Shown here piece after piece: positions 54,273-63,257 of a DNA stretch of 64,000 nucleotides. A model generated the notes under the pieces. The model made no database searches and was not told the origin of the DNA. It saw only the letters and a list, made by a program, of their open reading frames with translations. This DNA comes from Duganella sp. BuS-21 (lineage in GTDB: Bacteria; Pseudomonadota; Gammaproteobacteria; Burkholderiales; Burkholderiaceae_D). The position numbers were made by a program, and so were the translations under genes. Within the stretch, counting starts at the first letter, position 1, and the number at the start of each line of letters is the position of its first letter. Location: contig CP097466.1 in assembly GCA_041874725.1 (NCBI GenBank), forward strand, positions 434,001-498,000, written 5' to 3'.

Positions 54273-54520
54273 GCGGACGTGCAACCCGAGCCACCACGGC
54301 GGTAGATCGCCTGAAGCGCCGCACCGGCAACGAGAAATATTCGATGTCGGTCACCGGCAGCGGCCACTTTTTCCTGTCCGAAGGCGCCGGCAATCCGCCG
54401 CTGTGCCCACCGATGGAACTCGACGATTTCGTCGCCTTCGTCAAAACCATCGCGCCGGAGGCACCGAAACGCATGAGCAAACTCGATATCGCCTTCGAAA
54501 AGCAACTCGTCAAAAAATAA
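54269..54520 (+). CDS. Small hypothetical protein coupled to aminopeptidase P
   Basis: The 83-residue protein starts in the pepP stop codon (ATGA) and is followed 13 bp later by the MgtC-like gene, so it is very probably translated. It contains RRTGNEKYSMSVTGSGHFFL and a C-terminal DDFVAFVKTIAPE helix with no membrane segment or cysteine cluster. I do not recognise the family. Confidence 0.7.
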   Translation: MSGRATRATTAVDRLKRRTGNEKYSMSVTGSGHFFLSEGAGNPPLCPPMELDDFVAFVKTIAPEAPKRMSKLDIAFEKQLVKK

Positions 54521-54533
54521 GAAAGAGCTCACC

Positions 54534-55280
54534 ATGCCTGCCATTGAATTCCTGCAAGCGTATTGGTCCCATGACGAAATCGCCACCAATGCGGTGATTT
54601 TGTTGAACTTGCTGGGCGCGCTGGGGCTGGGGCTGCTGGTGGGCTACGAGCGCTCCTACCACGGCCGCGCCGCCGGCATGCGCACCTACGGCCTGGTGTG
54701 CATGGCCTCGGCCGCGCTGACCGTGATCGGCGGCTACCCGGCGCACTGGTTTGGCGGCCACGTGTCGCAATACCTGGTGAATTCGGATCCCACCCGCATC
54801 GTTCAGGGCATCGTCACGGGCATCGGCTTCCTGGGCGCCGGCGTCATCATGCGCGAGGGCTTCAATATCAGCGGCCTGACCACGGCGGCCTCGATCTGGG
54901 CCTCGTCGGTGATCGGCGTGATGGTCGGCGTCGGCTTTTACCTGGGCGCGATCGGGCTGGCCATGCTGTGCGCCGGCTCGATGATCTTCCTGACCCGGGT
55001 GGAAGCCTGGCTGCCGTCGCGGCACGCCATCGCCATTACCATGCGCTTCAAGGCCGGCTACAAGCCGCAGGAGCCCGCGCTCAGGGCCATGGCGCTGCAG
55101 CGCGGCTATGAAATCGCCGGCGGCTCGCTGATGATAGGCAGCGACGGCGGCATGCAGGAATGGCGCTTCGTCGCCATTGCCCTGAGCAAGCGCAGTGGGG
55201 CACCGATGGCGGTGTTATCGGCGGAGTTAGCCGAATTTGACGGCATCCACAGTTTCCAACTTACCCATGCGCGCAATTGA
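54534..55280 (+). CDS. MgtC/SapB family membrane protein
   Basis: The 248-residue protein has four to five N-terminal helices with the family motifs GLGLGLLVGYERSYHGRAAG near residue 26, GIVTGIGFLGAGVIMREG near 95 and GLTTAASIWASSVIGVMVG. A cytoplasmic ACT-like C-terminal domain follows. MgtC proteins are linked to magnesium limitation and intracellular survival in pathogens, and the role in environmental bacteria is less clear. It follows the small hypothetical gene and precedes the DUF924 gene by 1 bp. Confidence 0.9.
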   Translation: MPAIEFLQAYWSHDEIATNAVILLNLLGALGLGLLVGYERSYHGRAAGMRTYGLVCMASAALTVIGGYPAHWFGGHVSQYLVNSDPTRIVQGIVTGIGFLGAGVIMREGFNISGLTTAASIWASSVIGVMVGVGFYLGAIGLAMLCAGSMIFLTRVEAWLPSRHAIAITMRFKAGYKPQEPALRAMALQRGYEIAGGSLMIGSDGGMQEWRFVAIALSKRSGAPMAVLSAELAEFDGIHSFQLTHARN

Positions 55281-55281
55281 T

Positions 55282-55896
55282 ATGAACCCACAAGCCCAGG
55301 CCGTATTCGATTTCTGGTTCCAGCCGTCCGCAGGCCAGGCGGCCGATGCGCCGCGCCGCAGTTGGTTTCAAAAGGACGCGGCCTTCGACCGCGAGATCGA
55401 GCAGCGCTTCGGCGAGGAGATCGCGCAGGCACTGGAAGGCGGCCTGCAGCGCTGGGCGGCGGAAGGGCCGGCGGCGGCGCTGGCGCGCATCCTGCTGCTC
55501 GACCAGTTCTGCCGCAATGTGTATCGCGGCACGCCGCTGTCGTTTGCCGGCGACCATCTCGCCTTGCAGGCCGCGCTGGACATGATCGAGGCCGGCGAAG
55601 ACCAGCAACTGCCGCCATTGCAGCGCGCTTTCGTCTACCTGCCGCTGGAACACGCGGAAGACATGGCGATGCAGGAGCAATCCGTGGCGCTGTTCAGCCG
55701 CATGGCCGATGCCGCGCGCGCCAGCGCAGCCGCTCCGGCCACCATCGAAGGTCTGGACGGCATGTTCGACTACGCCAAGCGGCATCGCGAGGTGATCCGC
55801 CGCTTCGGCCGCTTCCCACATCGCAACGCCATTCTGGAGCGGGCGTCGACCCCGGCCGAGGTGGAGTTCCTCAAGCAACCTGGATCAGGTTTTTGA
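55282..55896 (+). CDS. DUF924 family protein
   Basis: The 204-residue helical protein shows the DUF924 hallmarks VFDFWFQPS near the start, ILLLDQFCRNVYRGTPLSFA in the middle and RAFVYLPLEHAEDMAMQEQS later. It has a tetratricopeptide-like helical fold. I chose the ATG at 55282, directly after the mgtC-like stop. A Met five codons earlier would overlap mgtC. The next gene starts within its stop codon (TGATG). No biochemical role is known to me. Confidence 0.85.
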   Translation: MNPQAQAVFDFWFQPSAGQAADAPRRSWFQKDAAFDREIEQRFGEEIAQALEGGLQRWAAEGPAAALARILLLDQFCRNVYRGTPLSFAGDHLALQAALDMIEAGEDQQLPPLQRAFVYLPLEHAEDMAMQEQSVALFSRMADAARASAAAPATIEGLDGMFDYAKRHREVIRRFGRFPHRNAILERASTPAEVEFLKQPGSGF

Positions 55897-56723
55897 TGCC
55901 GGCGACCTTGAACCTGATCGGCGCCGGCCATGTCGGCCGCGTGCTCGGACGTTTGCTGGCCGGCCAGGGCGGGTTTGAGCTACGCCAGGTATTGACGCGT
56001 TCGGCCGCTTCGGCGCAACAGGCCGTCGACTTCATCGGTGCCGGCAGCGTGGCGTCGGCCTGCGAGCAACTTCAGCCGGCCGCCGTGCATCTGCTGGCGG
56101 TGGGCGACGACCAGATTGTGCCCGCCTGCGAGGCGCTGGCCCGCACCGTGCAGCTGCAGGGCAGCATCGTGTTCCATTGCAGCGGCGCACTGGCGTCGGA
56201 CCGCCTGCAGGCGGCGCGTGACGCCGGGGCGCTGGTGGCCAGCGTGCATCCGATCCGCAGCTTTGCCGATCCGGCCGCCGTGGCTGCACATTTTTCAGGC
56301 ACCTTCTGCGGCATCGAGGGCGATGAAGCGGCGCTGGCCGTGCTCACGCCGGCGCTGGAAGCCATCGGCGCGCGGCCGGTGCGGATCGAGGCCGCCGCCA
56401 AAACCGTGTACCACTCGGCCGCGGTGTTTGCCAGTAATTATCTGGTGACGGTGCTGGACGCCGCCTTGCGCGCTTATCAGGCCGCCGGCATTCCCGAGGC
56501 GGTGGCGCGCGAACTGGCCCAGCCGTTGGCCAGCGAGTCGATGGCCAATGTATTCCGCCTCGGCGCCGCCGCCGCGCTGAGCGGCCCGATCGCGCGCGGC
56601 GACCTGGCGACCGTGGCGCGCCAGCAGCAGGCGGTCGACGCATGGGATGAGGAGACCGGAGCGTTGTATCGGGCGCTCGTCGCGCCGACCATGGACCTGG
56701 CGCGCAGAAAGCATCAGAAGTAG
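55896..56723 (+). CDS. Rossmann-like and DUF2520 domain oxidoreductase
   Basis: The 275-residue protein begins with a nucleotide-binding LNLIGAGHVGRVLGRLLAG and has HPIRSFADPAAVAAHFSGTF near residue 110, followed by a helical C-terminal DUF2520 domain (TVYHSAAVFASNYLVTVLDA). This is the layout of a family related to F420-dependent NADP oxidoreductase and 6-phosphogluconate-dehydrogenase-like enzymes. The frame is open far upstream in the DUF924 gene, but the glycine-rich start fixes the ATG at 55896. The substrate is unknown. Confidence 0.85.
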   Translation: MPATLNLIGAGHVGRVLGRLLAGQGGFELRQVLTRSAASAQQAVDFIGAGSVASACEQLQPAAVHLLAVGDDQIVPACEALARTVQLQGSIVFHCSGALASDRLQAARDAGALVASVHPIRSFADPAAVAAHFSGTFCGIEGDEAALAVLTPALEAIGARPVRIEAAAKTVYHSAAVFASNYLVTVLDAALRAYQAAGIPEAVARELAQPLASESMANVFRLGAAAALSGPIARGDLATVARQQQAVDAWDEETGALYRALVAPTMDLARRKHQK

Positions 56724-56954
56724 CGCTTCGGTGCGTAACTCCTTGCAAATTACTACTTAACAACTATATTTTAAGATGACGCTGGCTTTGTCCCGGACAT
56801 TGCTTTGCAGTTGTAATGGTACGAATTCACAAAATAAGTACGGGATCAGTCGACAAACCTCTGAATTAGCAATAAGCTTGATTCTTAGAATGTTTTCTAT
56901 AAGAACTTAAGCGGCAAGCTAAACCGGCGCCAAATTGATAGTAGGGGTAAGAAC
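56724..56954. other. AT-rich promoter region of the following gene
   Basis: These 231 bp are clearly AT-richer than the flanking genes. They contain TTCTTA and TAAGAA half-sites near 56883-56904 around TTTTCTATAAG, and a good AGGGG ribosome site 7 bp before the next ATG. No small gene or RNA is recognised. Confidence 0.45.
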
Positions 56955-57317
56955 ATGTTATTTCTGAAAAGTACGACCGTCACGAAAGCGCCTGGCATTT
57001 ACGACGTCGATATCGCCGCCAAACCACCGGGCAAGACCTTCGGTGTCTTCATCGCCACCGATCCGGATCATCCGCCGAGCGAAGTGCTGGCGCAACTGGC
57101 CGCACTGGGCTTCAAGCAAACCTACAGCGGCGGCTACACCCACAAGGATCGCGGCAAGGTGCTCGATCTGCACTTCCAGAAAGACGGCACCGACTTGTTC
57201 CAGGGCTGGAAAGCGGAAGAGCTGGAAGCCAATATGGCCGCCATCAACGCGCTCTTCAACGGCATCGGCATCACCGTCGCACCGCGCGTGATGAGCCTGG
57301 CGGAAGCTTACGCTTAA
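56955..57317 (+). CDS. Hypothetical protein, about 120 residues
   Basis: The product has an alternating beta/alpha look (GKTFGVFIATDPDHPPSEVL, LDLHFQKDGTDLFQGW) and no signal or membrane segment. It has its own upstream control region and ribosome site and stands alone, convergent with the molybdopterin-type gene. Length, codon use and ribosome site support a real gene. I do not recognise a family or function. Confidence 0.7.
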   Translation: MLFLKSTTVTKAPGIYDVDIAAKPPGKTFGVFIATDPDHPPSEVLAQLAALGFKQTYSGGYTHKDRGKVLDLHFQKDGTDLFQGWKAEELEANMAAINALFNGIGITVAPRVMSLAEAYA

Positions 57318-57333
57318 GTCTTCAGCCTAAACT

Positions 57334-57918
57334 TTACGCCTGCACTTCGATGTGATACAGGCCCCAGGGGCACTGGCCAAACCGGTCCGCGACCGGTTTG
57401 CTTGCCATCTCCGGGATCTGGTCCGCGTCGTACACGGCCCACAGCGGCCCCAGGCCGCCCAGCGCCATCGGCGCGCCATCCAGGTGGGTCGCCACGATAA
57501 ACCGGTGCGCCTTCGCCTGCGCCACTGTCACGGTGGCGGCAAAGCCGTCGAGCGCGCGCAGCACCAGCTTGGCATTGGCGCCCGGTTTGGCGCCGGCCGC
57601 CTTCACCACATCCAGCAACAAGGGACCGCGCAGCGTGTGCTGCTTGCCGTCGTACTCCAGGGTCGGCTTGATGGTGAGCGCCGGCAGGGCCGACAGCGCG
57701 GCGTAATCGAAGGCGTGCGCCTTGTCGAAACTCAGCTTTTGCTTGAACATCAACTGATCGCGCACCGGATCGAGCTTGCCGCGATTGCCGGTGCCGATGG
57801 CACCGGTGACGGTCAGCAAAGTCGGGCCGGCGGCACCAGCGGCAGCGCGTGCCGGCAGGCTGATGGCGGCGGAAAAACCGGCCAGCGCGGCCGTGCCCAG
57901 GAACTGGCGTTTTTTCAT
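57334..57918 (-). CDS. Exported molybdopterin-oxidoreductase-fold protein
   Basis: The 194-residue protein has a Tat-like signal (MKKRQFLGTAALAGFSAAIS, ending ARAAAG) and a sulfite-oxidase-type molybdopterin-binding fold. Matching segments are LTVTGAIGTGNRG, AHRFIVATHLDGAPMALGGL, GPLWAVYDADQIPEM and WGLYHIEVQA. The cysteine that ligates molybdenum in true sulfite oxidases is not present at the expected place (the only nearby cysteine is in RFGQCPWG), so cofactor binding may be lost. It is transcribed away from the AlkB-like gene. Confidence 0.72.
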   Translation of the reverse strand: MKKRQFLGTAALAGFSAAISLPARAAAGAAGPTLLTVTGAIGTGNRGKLDPVRDQLMFKQKLSFDKAHAFDYAALSALPALTIKPTLEYDGKQHTLRGPLLLDVVKAAGAKPGANAKLVLRALDGFAATVTVAQAKAHRFIVATHLDGAPMALGGLGPLWAVYDADQIPEMASKPVADRFGQCPWGLYHIEVQA

Positions 57919-57960
57919 GCGGTGACTCCTCGTTTGCGTGTTGCCGGTATCATACCGCGC

Positions 57961-58557
57961 ATGGACTTATTTGCCGACGATACCGACCTCACGCCCATCC
58001 CCATCGAGGACGGCGAGCTGTGGTTCCAGCAGCGGTTGGCGCTCGATCTGGCGCCGGACGTCGTCATGCAGCGCCTGCTGTCGGAGACCGACTGGCGCGC
58101 GGAGCAGATCCAGGTGTGGGGAAAATTGCACATGCAACCGCGCCTGTCGGCATGGCATGGCGAAGCCAGCTATCGATACTCGGGCAAGACCTTCCACCCG
58201 CAGCCGTTCACGGCGCTGCAGCTGCACATCAAGCAGGCCGTCGAGACGGCCACCGGACGGCGCTTCAACAGCGTGCTGCTCAACTACTACCGCGACGAGC
58301 GCGACAGCATGGGCTTCCATGCCGACGACGAGCGCGAGCTGGGGCCGGAACCGGCGGTCGCCTCGGTCAGCTTCGGCGCGCCGCGCACCTTCATCCTCAA
58401 GCACCGACGGCTGCCGAAGACCGTCAAGCTGGCGCTGGGCGACGGCTGCCTGCTGTTGATGGCGGGCGCGTTCCAGCAGCATTGGCTGCACGGCATCAAC
58501 AAGGAGCGCACGCCGCGCGGGCCGCGCATCAATCTCACTTTCCGACAGATTTTGTAG
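57961..58557 (+). CDS. AlkB-like Fe(II)/2-oxoglutarate dioxygenase
   Basis: The 198-residue protein matches ABH2/ABH3-like AlkB enzymes that repair alkylated bases. Features are [20 protein letters not shown] with the HxD iron ligands, [17 protein letters not shown], the second histidine in [11 protein letters not shown], and the final [13 protein letters not shown] with the two arginines that bind 2-oxoglutarate. The start at 57961 gives the normal length. The frame is open long before that, antisense to the preceding gene. Confidence 0.9.
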   Translation: MDLFADDTDLTPIPIEDGELWFQQRLALDLAPDVVMQRLLSETDWRAEQIQVWGKLHMQPRLSAWHGEASYRYSGKTFHPQPFTALQLHIKQAVETATGRRFNSVLLNYYRDERDSMGFHADDERELGPEPAVASVSFGAPRTFILKHRRLPKTVKLALGDGCLLLMAGAFQQHWLHGINKERTPRGPRINLTFRQIL

Positions 58558-58636
58558 GCCGGGCCGCGCACGGTTGATAAAGCAACAGTCAAGCGCGCGT
58601 GTGCTGCTATGGTATTTCCTCACCACGGGAGGACCT

Positions 58637-60334
58637 ATGTTTAGCAAGATGAAAGTCGGTACCAAACTCTTACTCGGATTCAGCAGCATTTCGGTGATGG
58701 GCGTGATCGTCGCCTGCATCGGCATCGTCAGCATGAACCAGCTCAACAGCGCAGCGGATGCGATGCACCGCGAAGACCTGGTCGGACTCTCCCACATCAA
58801 GGACGCCAATATCAACCTGATCTACGCGGGCCGGTCGCGCACCACCTTCCTGGCGGCGCAGACGGCGGAAGAGCGCAGCAAGATCCGTGGCGACGTGCAA
58901 GGCTATCTGGTCGCCATGAACGATTACCTGGCCAAGGCGCGGCCGCTGTTCGTTTCGGCGGAGGGCCAGAAACTGCTCGATGAATATGTCCAGCCGGCCA
59001 AGGATTATGAACGCCTGATCACGGCCGCGCTCGATAGCGCGCAGGGCGAACCGCTGGCGCAGCGCAGCGACGAGGCCAACCGCGCGCAACTGGCAGCGCG
59101 CGCCCAGGCCGACCGTCTCGACAAACTGCTGGACGTGATGACCGATCTGAAGGAATCGCGCGCCGCCGAAAAGGCCAGGTCTACCGGCGAGCTCTATCGC
59201 TTCAGCTTCATGCTGATGGTCGGCCTGGTGTTGGCCACCCTGGCCGCCGGACTGGCGCTCGGTGCGCTGATCACCCGCGCGCTGATGCGCCAGCTCGGCG
59301 GTGAGCCGGGCGAGGTCGCCAGGCTGGCCGGCAAGATCGCCGATGGCGACCTGACCGTGAGTGTCGACCTGCGGCGCAACGACGACCGCAGTGTGCTGTT
59401 CGCCATGAAACACATGCGTGACAGCCTGGGCGGCATCGTCGGCCAGGTGCGCAGCGGCACCGATACGATCGCCACCGCATCGGCACAGATTGCCGCCGGC
59501 ACGCAGGACTTGTCGGCACGTACCGAGGAGCAGGCCGGCGCGCTGGAGGAAACCGCCTCTTCCATGGAAGAGCTGACGTCCACCGTCAAGGCCAATGCCG
59601 ACAACGCGCGCCAGGCCAATGCATTGGCGCGCTCGGCGTCCAGCGTGGCGCAGAAGGGCGGTGCGGTGGTGGACGAGGTGATCGGCACCATGAGCGCGAT
59701 CAACGCGTCGTCCGGCAAGATCTCCGACATTATCGGCGTGATCGACGGCATCGCCTTCCAGACCAACATCCTGGCGCTGAACGCTGCGGTGGAGGCGGCG
59801 CGCGCCGGCGAGCAGGGACGCGGCTTTGCGGTGGTGGCGTCGGAAGTACGCACGCTGGCGCAGCGCTCGGCAACGGCGGCCAAGGAAATCAAGCAGCTGA
59901 TCGACGAGTCGGTCAGCAAGGTCGGCGCCGGTGCGCGTCAGGTGGACGAGGCCGGCGTGACCATGCGCGAGATCGTCTCCAGCATCCAGCGCGTGACCGA
60001 CATCATGGCCGACATCCAGGCCGCCAGCAGCGAACAGACCACCGGCATCGAGCAGATCAATCAGGCCATCGTGCAGATGGACCAGGTGACCCAGCAGAAT
60101 GCGGCGTTGGTGGAGGAATCGGCGGCGGCGTCGGAAGCGATGCAGGACCAGGCGCGCAAGCTGGCCGAACTGGTCAGCGTGTTCCGTGTGGAGCAGGCGC
60201 CCGCCGCGCTGGCCTCGCCGCCCAAGCCGCGTCCGGCGTCACGGGTGGCGCCCAAACCGATGGTGAAATTGCCCCGCGCGGCCGCGCCCAAGGCTGCTGT
60301 TAAAGAATCGGTAACGGATTGGGAGGCATTTTAA
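58637..60334 (+). CDS. Methyl-accepting chemotaxis protein
   Basis: The 565-residue receptor has a first membrane helix (residues 8-33), a four-helix-bundle periplasmic domain to about residue 190, a second helix (190-215) and a HAMP segment. The conserved signalling tip is [20 protein letters not shown], followed by [20 protein letters not shown]. It ends with DWEAF, a tethering pentapeptide-like tail for CheR/CheB, which suggests a Tsr-like full-length receptor. A strong GGGAGGA ribosome site precedes 58637. Confidence 0.93.
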   Translation: MFSKMKVGTKLLLGFSSISVMGVIVACIGIVSMNQLNSAADAMHREDLVGLSHIKDANINLIYAGRSRTTFLAAQTAEERSKIRGDVQGYLVAMNDYLAKARPLFVSAEGQKLLDEYVQPAKDYERLITAALDSAQGEPLAQRSDEANRAQLAARAQADRLDKLLDVMTDLKESRAAEKARSTGELYRFSFMLMVGLVLATLAAGLALGALITRALMRQLGGEPGEVARLAGKIADGDLTVSVDLRRNDDRSVLFAMKHMRDSLGGIVGQVRSGTDTIATASAQIAAGTQDLSARTEEQAGALEETASSMEELTSTVKANADNARQANALARSASSVAQKGGAVVDEVIGTMSAINASSGKISDIIGVIDGIAFQTNILALNAAVEAARAGEQGRGFAVVASEVRTLAQRSATAAKEIKQLIDESVSKVGAGARQVDEAGVTMREIVSSIQRVTDIMADIQAASSEQTTGIEQINQAIVQMDQVTQQNAALVEESAAASEAMQDQARKLAELVSVFRVEQAPAALASPPKPRPASRVAPKPMVKLPRAAAPKAAVKESVTDWEAF

Positions 60335-60390
60335 GCTTACTTTAAGTTTGGCATATCTTGAAATTTACCAATGATCGTTTGGCTTACATC

Positions 60391-60423
60391 TCGTCACACT
60401 TCTTACTAATTCGGAAGTGACGA
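60391..60423. repeat. Imperfect inverted repeat upstream of the outer-membrane protein gene
   Basis: TCGTCACACTTC pairs with GAAGTGACGA, with a two-base bulge, around an 11-base loop. No T-tract follows, so it is more likely an operator or a weak terminator of the chemoreceptor gene than a strong terminator. Confidence 0.45.
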
Positions 60424-60520
60424 GGGTTGTTCGGAGTGCTATCTTGGATCCATCGCAATTCACTAGTAACTGCGATCCCAAGCAAGTCTCGTATCAACCT
60501 TTTGCTGAAAGATCAAAATC

Positions 60521-61123
60521 ATGAAGAAAATTCTGTTCGCTTTAGTCGCTTCCGCAGCCGCCCTGGGCGGTACTTCCGCTTATGCTCAAAACACGCAAGA
60601 CGCCGCCGGCACCGCCTACATCGGTGCCGGTGTGGTCGGCAGCCGTTATGATTTCGACAGCGTTGGCGCCGGCGCCGTCAGTGGCGACAAGCAGAGCGGC
60701 ACCAAAGCTGCCGGCAAGGTCTATGGTGGTTACAACATCGACAGCACCTGGGCGGTAGAAGCTGGTTATACCGACTTCGGCAAGCGTAGCTACAACTACA
60801 CTCGCGGCGCCGCAGCCGGCGGCATCAACACCGACGCCCACTCCTACTACGTGGCCGGCAAAGGCACCTGGCCGGTAGCGCAGGACTTCGCCGTGTTCGG
60901 CAAGCTGGGCGTGGCGCGCAACCACAACGAAGTGAGCACCTCGGGCATCGCCTCTGCCAGCGGCGAGGAGAACAAGACGGCGTTGTACGCCTCGGTGGGC
61001 GGCGAGTACGCCATCAACAAAAACGTCAAGGTCTCGCTGGAGTATGAAAACTACGGCAAGAACGACATCGACACCGGCCGCAAAGCCGGCGCCATCACCG
61101 CCGGCCTGCGCTATAACTTCTAA
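60521..61123 (+). CDS. Small outer-membrane beta-barrel protein (OmpA/OmpX-like)
   Basis: The 200-residue protein has a clear signal peptide (cleaved after TSAYA, near residue 22) and a barrel of alternating strands: TAYIGAGVVGSRYDF, KVYGGYNIDSTWAVEAGYTD, TALYASVGGEYAINKNVKVS. It ends ITAGLRYNF with the terminal phenylalanine used for outer-membrane assembly. About eight strands fit the length. Its role could be structural or adhesive. An inverted repeat lies 100 bp upstream. Confidence 0.88.
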   Translation: MKKILFALVASAAALGGTSAYAQNTQDAAGTAYIGAGVVGSRYDFDSVGAGAVSGDKQSGTKAAGKVYGGYNIDSTWAVEAGYTDFGKRSYNYTRGAAAGGINTDAHSYYVAGKGTWPVAQDFAVFGKLGVARNHNEVSTSGIASASGEENKTALYASVGGEYAINKNVKVSLEYENYGKNDIDTGRKAGAITAGLRYNF

Positions 61124-61210
61124 GCGCGCGGCATAGTTCTTCATGGGTTACCGGGAAAGGCAGCCAGTGGACGATGCCGTTGTAGCTCCGGGTCGATCGC
61201 GGTTCAACGG

Positions 61211-61315
61211 GGTCGTCCATAACAGCACCCCTAACGAAAGGGTCAGACCCCTCGGGGTCTGACCCTGGCCGCAGCGGTGTGCGGGTTGGGGCGGTGCCGC
61301 GTGCCCATTATGCCA
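61211..61315 (-). repeat. Interspersed repeat family A, copy 3
   Basis: On the minus strand the block reads GCACGCGGCACCG, then CCAACCCGCACACCGCTGCG, then GCCAGGGTCAGACCCC. A second GGGTCTGACCC and CCTTTCGTTAGGGGTGCTGT follow. It matches copy 1 over its whole length but in the opposite orientation. The doubled GGGTCAGACCCC makes an extra hairpin in this copy. Confidence 0.8.
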
Positions 61316-61330
61316 AAACCTTTCCCCGTG

Positions 61331-61505
61331 AAAAAAAGGGCCTGCTTAAGCAGTAATACCGTTAAGTTAAGCTAAAAATAGGCTTCGTCATTCCCGCGAA
61401 TGCGGGAATCCATGAGGCGCATGCCCGGCTAACTCAGCATGGATCCCGGCTTTCGCCGGGACGACATCGCTTAACTTAACGGCATTGCTGCTCATGCAGG
61501 CCCTT
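61331..61505 (-). terminator. ettA intrinsic terminator interrupted by an element
   Basis: Read on the minus strand, GGGCCTGC... and ...GCAGGCCC followed by seven Ts form the two arms of a rho-independent terminator behind ettA. The arms are now separated by the 134-bp MITE copy. Removing the element and one copy of the 12-bp flanking duplication restores the perfect palindrome GGGCCTGCTTAAGCAGGCCC. Confidence 0.75.
61354..61487. mobile_element. Miniature inverted-repeat element, copy 2
   Basis: This 134-bp copy has ends TAATACCGTTAAGTTAAGC and GCTTAACTTAACGGCATTG, so each terminal repeat carries one change from copy 1, and its interior is nearly identical to 33390-33523. The flanks CTGCTTAAGCAG (61342-61353) and CTGCTCATGCAG (61488-61499) are a decayed 12-bp target duplication. 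Confidence 0.92.
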
Positions 61506-61521
61506 CTCATTGGTGACGTGA

Positions 61522-63189
61522 TTAGTTCGTCAGCGGCTTGTAGCGAATACGCTTAGGCTTGGCGCCTTCTTCACCCAGGCGTTTCTTCTTGTCGGCTTCG
61601 TACTCTTGGTAGTTGCCGTCGAAGAAGGTGACTTGCGAATTGCCTTCGAACGCCAGGATGTGGGTGGCGATGCGGTCCAGGAACCAGCGATCGTGCGAGA
61701 TCACCATCACGGAACCGGCGAACTCCAGCAGCGCATCTTCCAGCGCGCGCAAGGTTTCGATGTCCAGATCGTTCGACGGTTCATCGAGCAGCAGCACGTT
61801 GCCGCCCTTGAGCAGCGTCTTCGCCAGATGCAGGCGACCGCGTTCACCACCGGACAGGTTGCCGACGATCTTCTGCTGATCGCCGCCCTTGAAGTTGAAA
61901 CGGCCCAGGTAGGCGCGCGATGGCATTTCGAAACGGCCCACGCTGAGGATGTCGGCGCCGCCTGAAACGTCTTCGAACACGGTCTTGGCATCCTGCAGCT
62001 TGTCGCGGTTCTGGTCGACCAGCGACACGCGAGCGGTCTGGCCGATCAGCACTTCGCCGCTGTCCGGCTGGTCGATGCCGGCGATCATTTTGAACAGCGT
62101 CGATTTACCGGCGCCGTTCGGGCCGATGATGCCGACGATGGCGCCCGGCGGAATCGTGAACGAGACGTTGTCGAGCAGCAGGCGATCGCCGAAGCCCTTG
62201 GACACGTTCTTGAATTCGATCACTTCGTTACCCAGACGCTCGGCCACAGGAATGAAGATCTCCTGGGTCTCGTTGCGCTTCTGGTATTCGTACTCGCTCA
62301 GCTCGTTGAAGCGGGCCAGGCGGGCTTTCGACTTGGCCTGGCGCGCCTTCGGATTCTGACGCGACCATTCCAGTTCTTTCTGCAGCGCGCGCTGGCGCGC
62401 CGATTCGGTGGCTTCTTCCTGCTTCAGGCGGTCCTGCTTCTGGTCCAGCCACGATGAGTAGTTGCCTTTCCATGGAATGCCATGGCCACGGTCCAGTTCC
62501 AGGATCCATTCGGCGGCGTTGTCGAGGAAGTAGCGATCGTGGGTGATGCCGACCACGGTGCCCGGGAAGCGCAGCAGGAACTGCTCCAGCCATTCGACCG
62601 ATTCCGCATCCAGGTGATTGGTCGGTTCGTCGAGCAGCAGCATGTCCGGCTTGGACAGCAGCAGCTTGCACAGCGCCACGCGGCGCTTTTCACCGCCGGA
62701 CAGGATGCCGACCTTGGCGTCCCATGGCGGCAGGCGCAGTGCGTCTGCGGCCATTTCCAGTTGCAGGTTCAGGTTGCCGCCGTCGGACGACGAAATAATC
62801 GCTTCCAGGCGCGCCTGTTCGGCGGCCAGGGCGTCGAAGTCGGCGTCTTCCTCGGCGTAGGCGGCGTACACGGCGTCCAGCTTGGCTTGCGCTTCAAACG
62901 CTTCGCCCAGGCCCGATTCGACTTCCTGGCGCACGGTTTTTTCCGGGTCCAGCTGCGGTTCCTGCGGCAGGTAGCCGATGTTCAGGCCCGGCATCGGACG
63001 GGCTTCGCCCTGGATATCGGTGTCGATGCCGGCCATAATTTTCAGCAAGGTCGACTTACCGGAGCCGTTCAGGCCCAGCACGCCGATCTTCGCGCCCGGG
63101 AAGAAGGACAGCGAAATATCTTTCAGAATCTGGCGCTTGGGCGGGACGATTTTGCCCACGCGGTTCATGGTATAGACGTAATTTGCCAT
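61522..63189 (-). CDS. ettA: Energy-dependent translational throttle protein EttA (ABC-F)
   Basis: The 555-residue ABC-F protein has two ATPase domains without membrane helices. Walker A motifs are GLNGSGKSTLL and GPNGAGKSTLF, signatures are LSGGEKRRVAL and LSGGERGRLHLAKTL, and Walker B motifs are LLLDEPTNHLDAESVEWLEQ and VLLLDEPSNDLDIETLRALE. The first domain carries the Arm insertion, and the linker contains KARLARFNELSEYEYQKRNE. EttA binds the ribosomal E site and senses the ATP/ADP ratio. Length and start (MANYVYTMNRVGKIVPPKRQ) are standard. Confidence 0.96.
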   Translation of the reverse strand: MANYVYTMNRVGKIVPPKRQILKDISLSFFPGAKIGVLGLNGSGKSTLLKIMAGIDTDIQGEARPMPGLNIGYLPQEPQLDPEKTVRQEVESGLGEAFEAQAKLDAVYAAYAEEDADFDALAAEQARLEAIISSSDGGNLNLQLEMAADALRLPPWDAKVGILSGGEKRRVALCKLLLSKPDMLLLDEPTNHLDAESVEWLEQFLLRFPGTVVGITHDRYFLDNAAEWILELDRGHGIPWKGNYSSWLDQKQDRLKQEEATESARQRALQKELEWSRQNPKARQAKSKARLARFNELSEYEYQKRNETQEIFIPVAERLGNEVIEFKNVSKGFGDRLLLDNVSFTIPPGAIVGIIGPNGAGKSTLFKMIAGIDQPDSGEVLIGQTARVSLVDQNRDKLQDAKTVFEDVSGGADILSVGRFEMPSRAYLGRFNFKGGDQQKIVGNLSGGERGRLHLAKTLLKGGNVLLLDEPSNDLDIETLRALEDALLEFAGSVMVISHDRWFLDRIATHILAFEGNSQVTFFDGNYQEYEADKKKRLGEEGAKPKRIRYKPLTN

Positions 63190-63257
63190 TGAGAATCTCA
63201 GTGAAGGTGAAATGCAGGGAAGGACGACAGGATACGATAAATCGCGTCATCTTCCCA

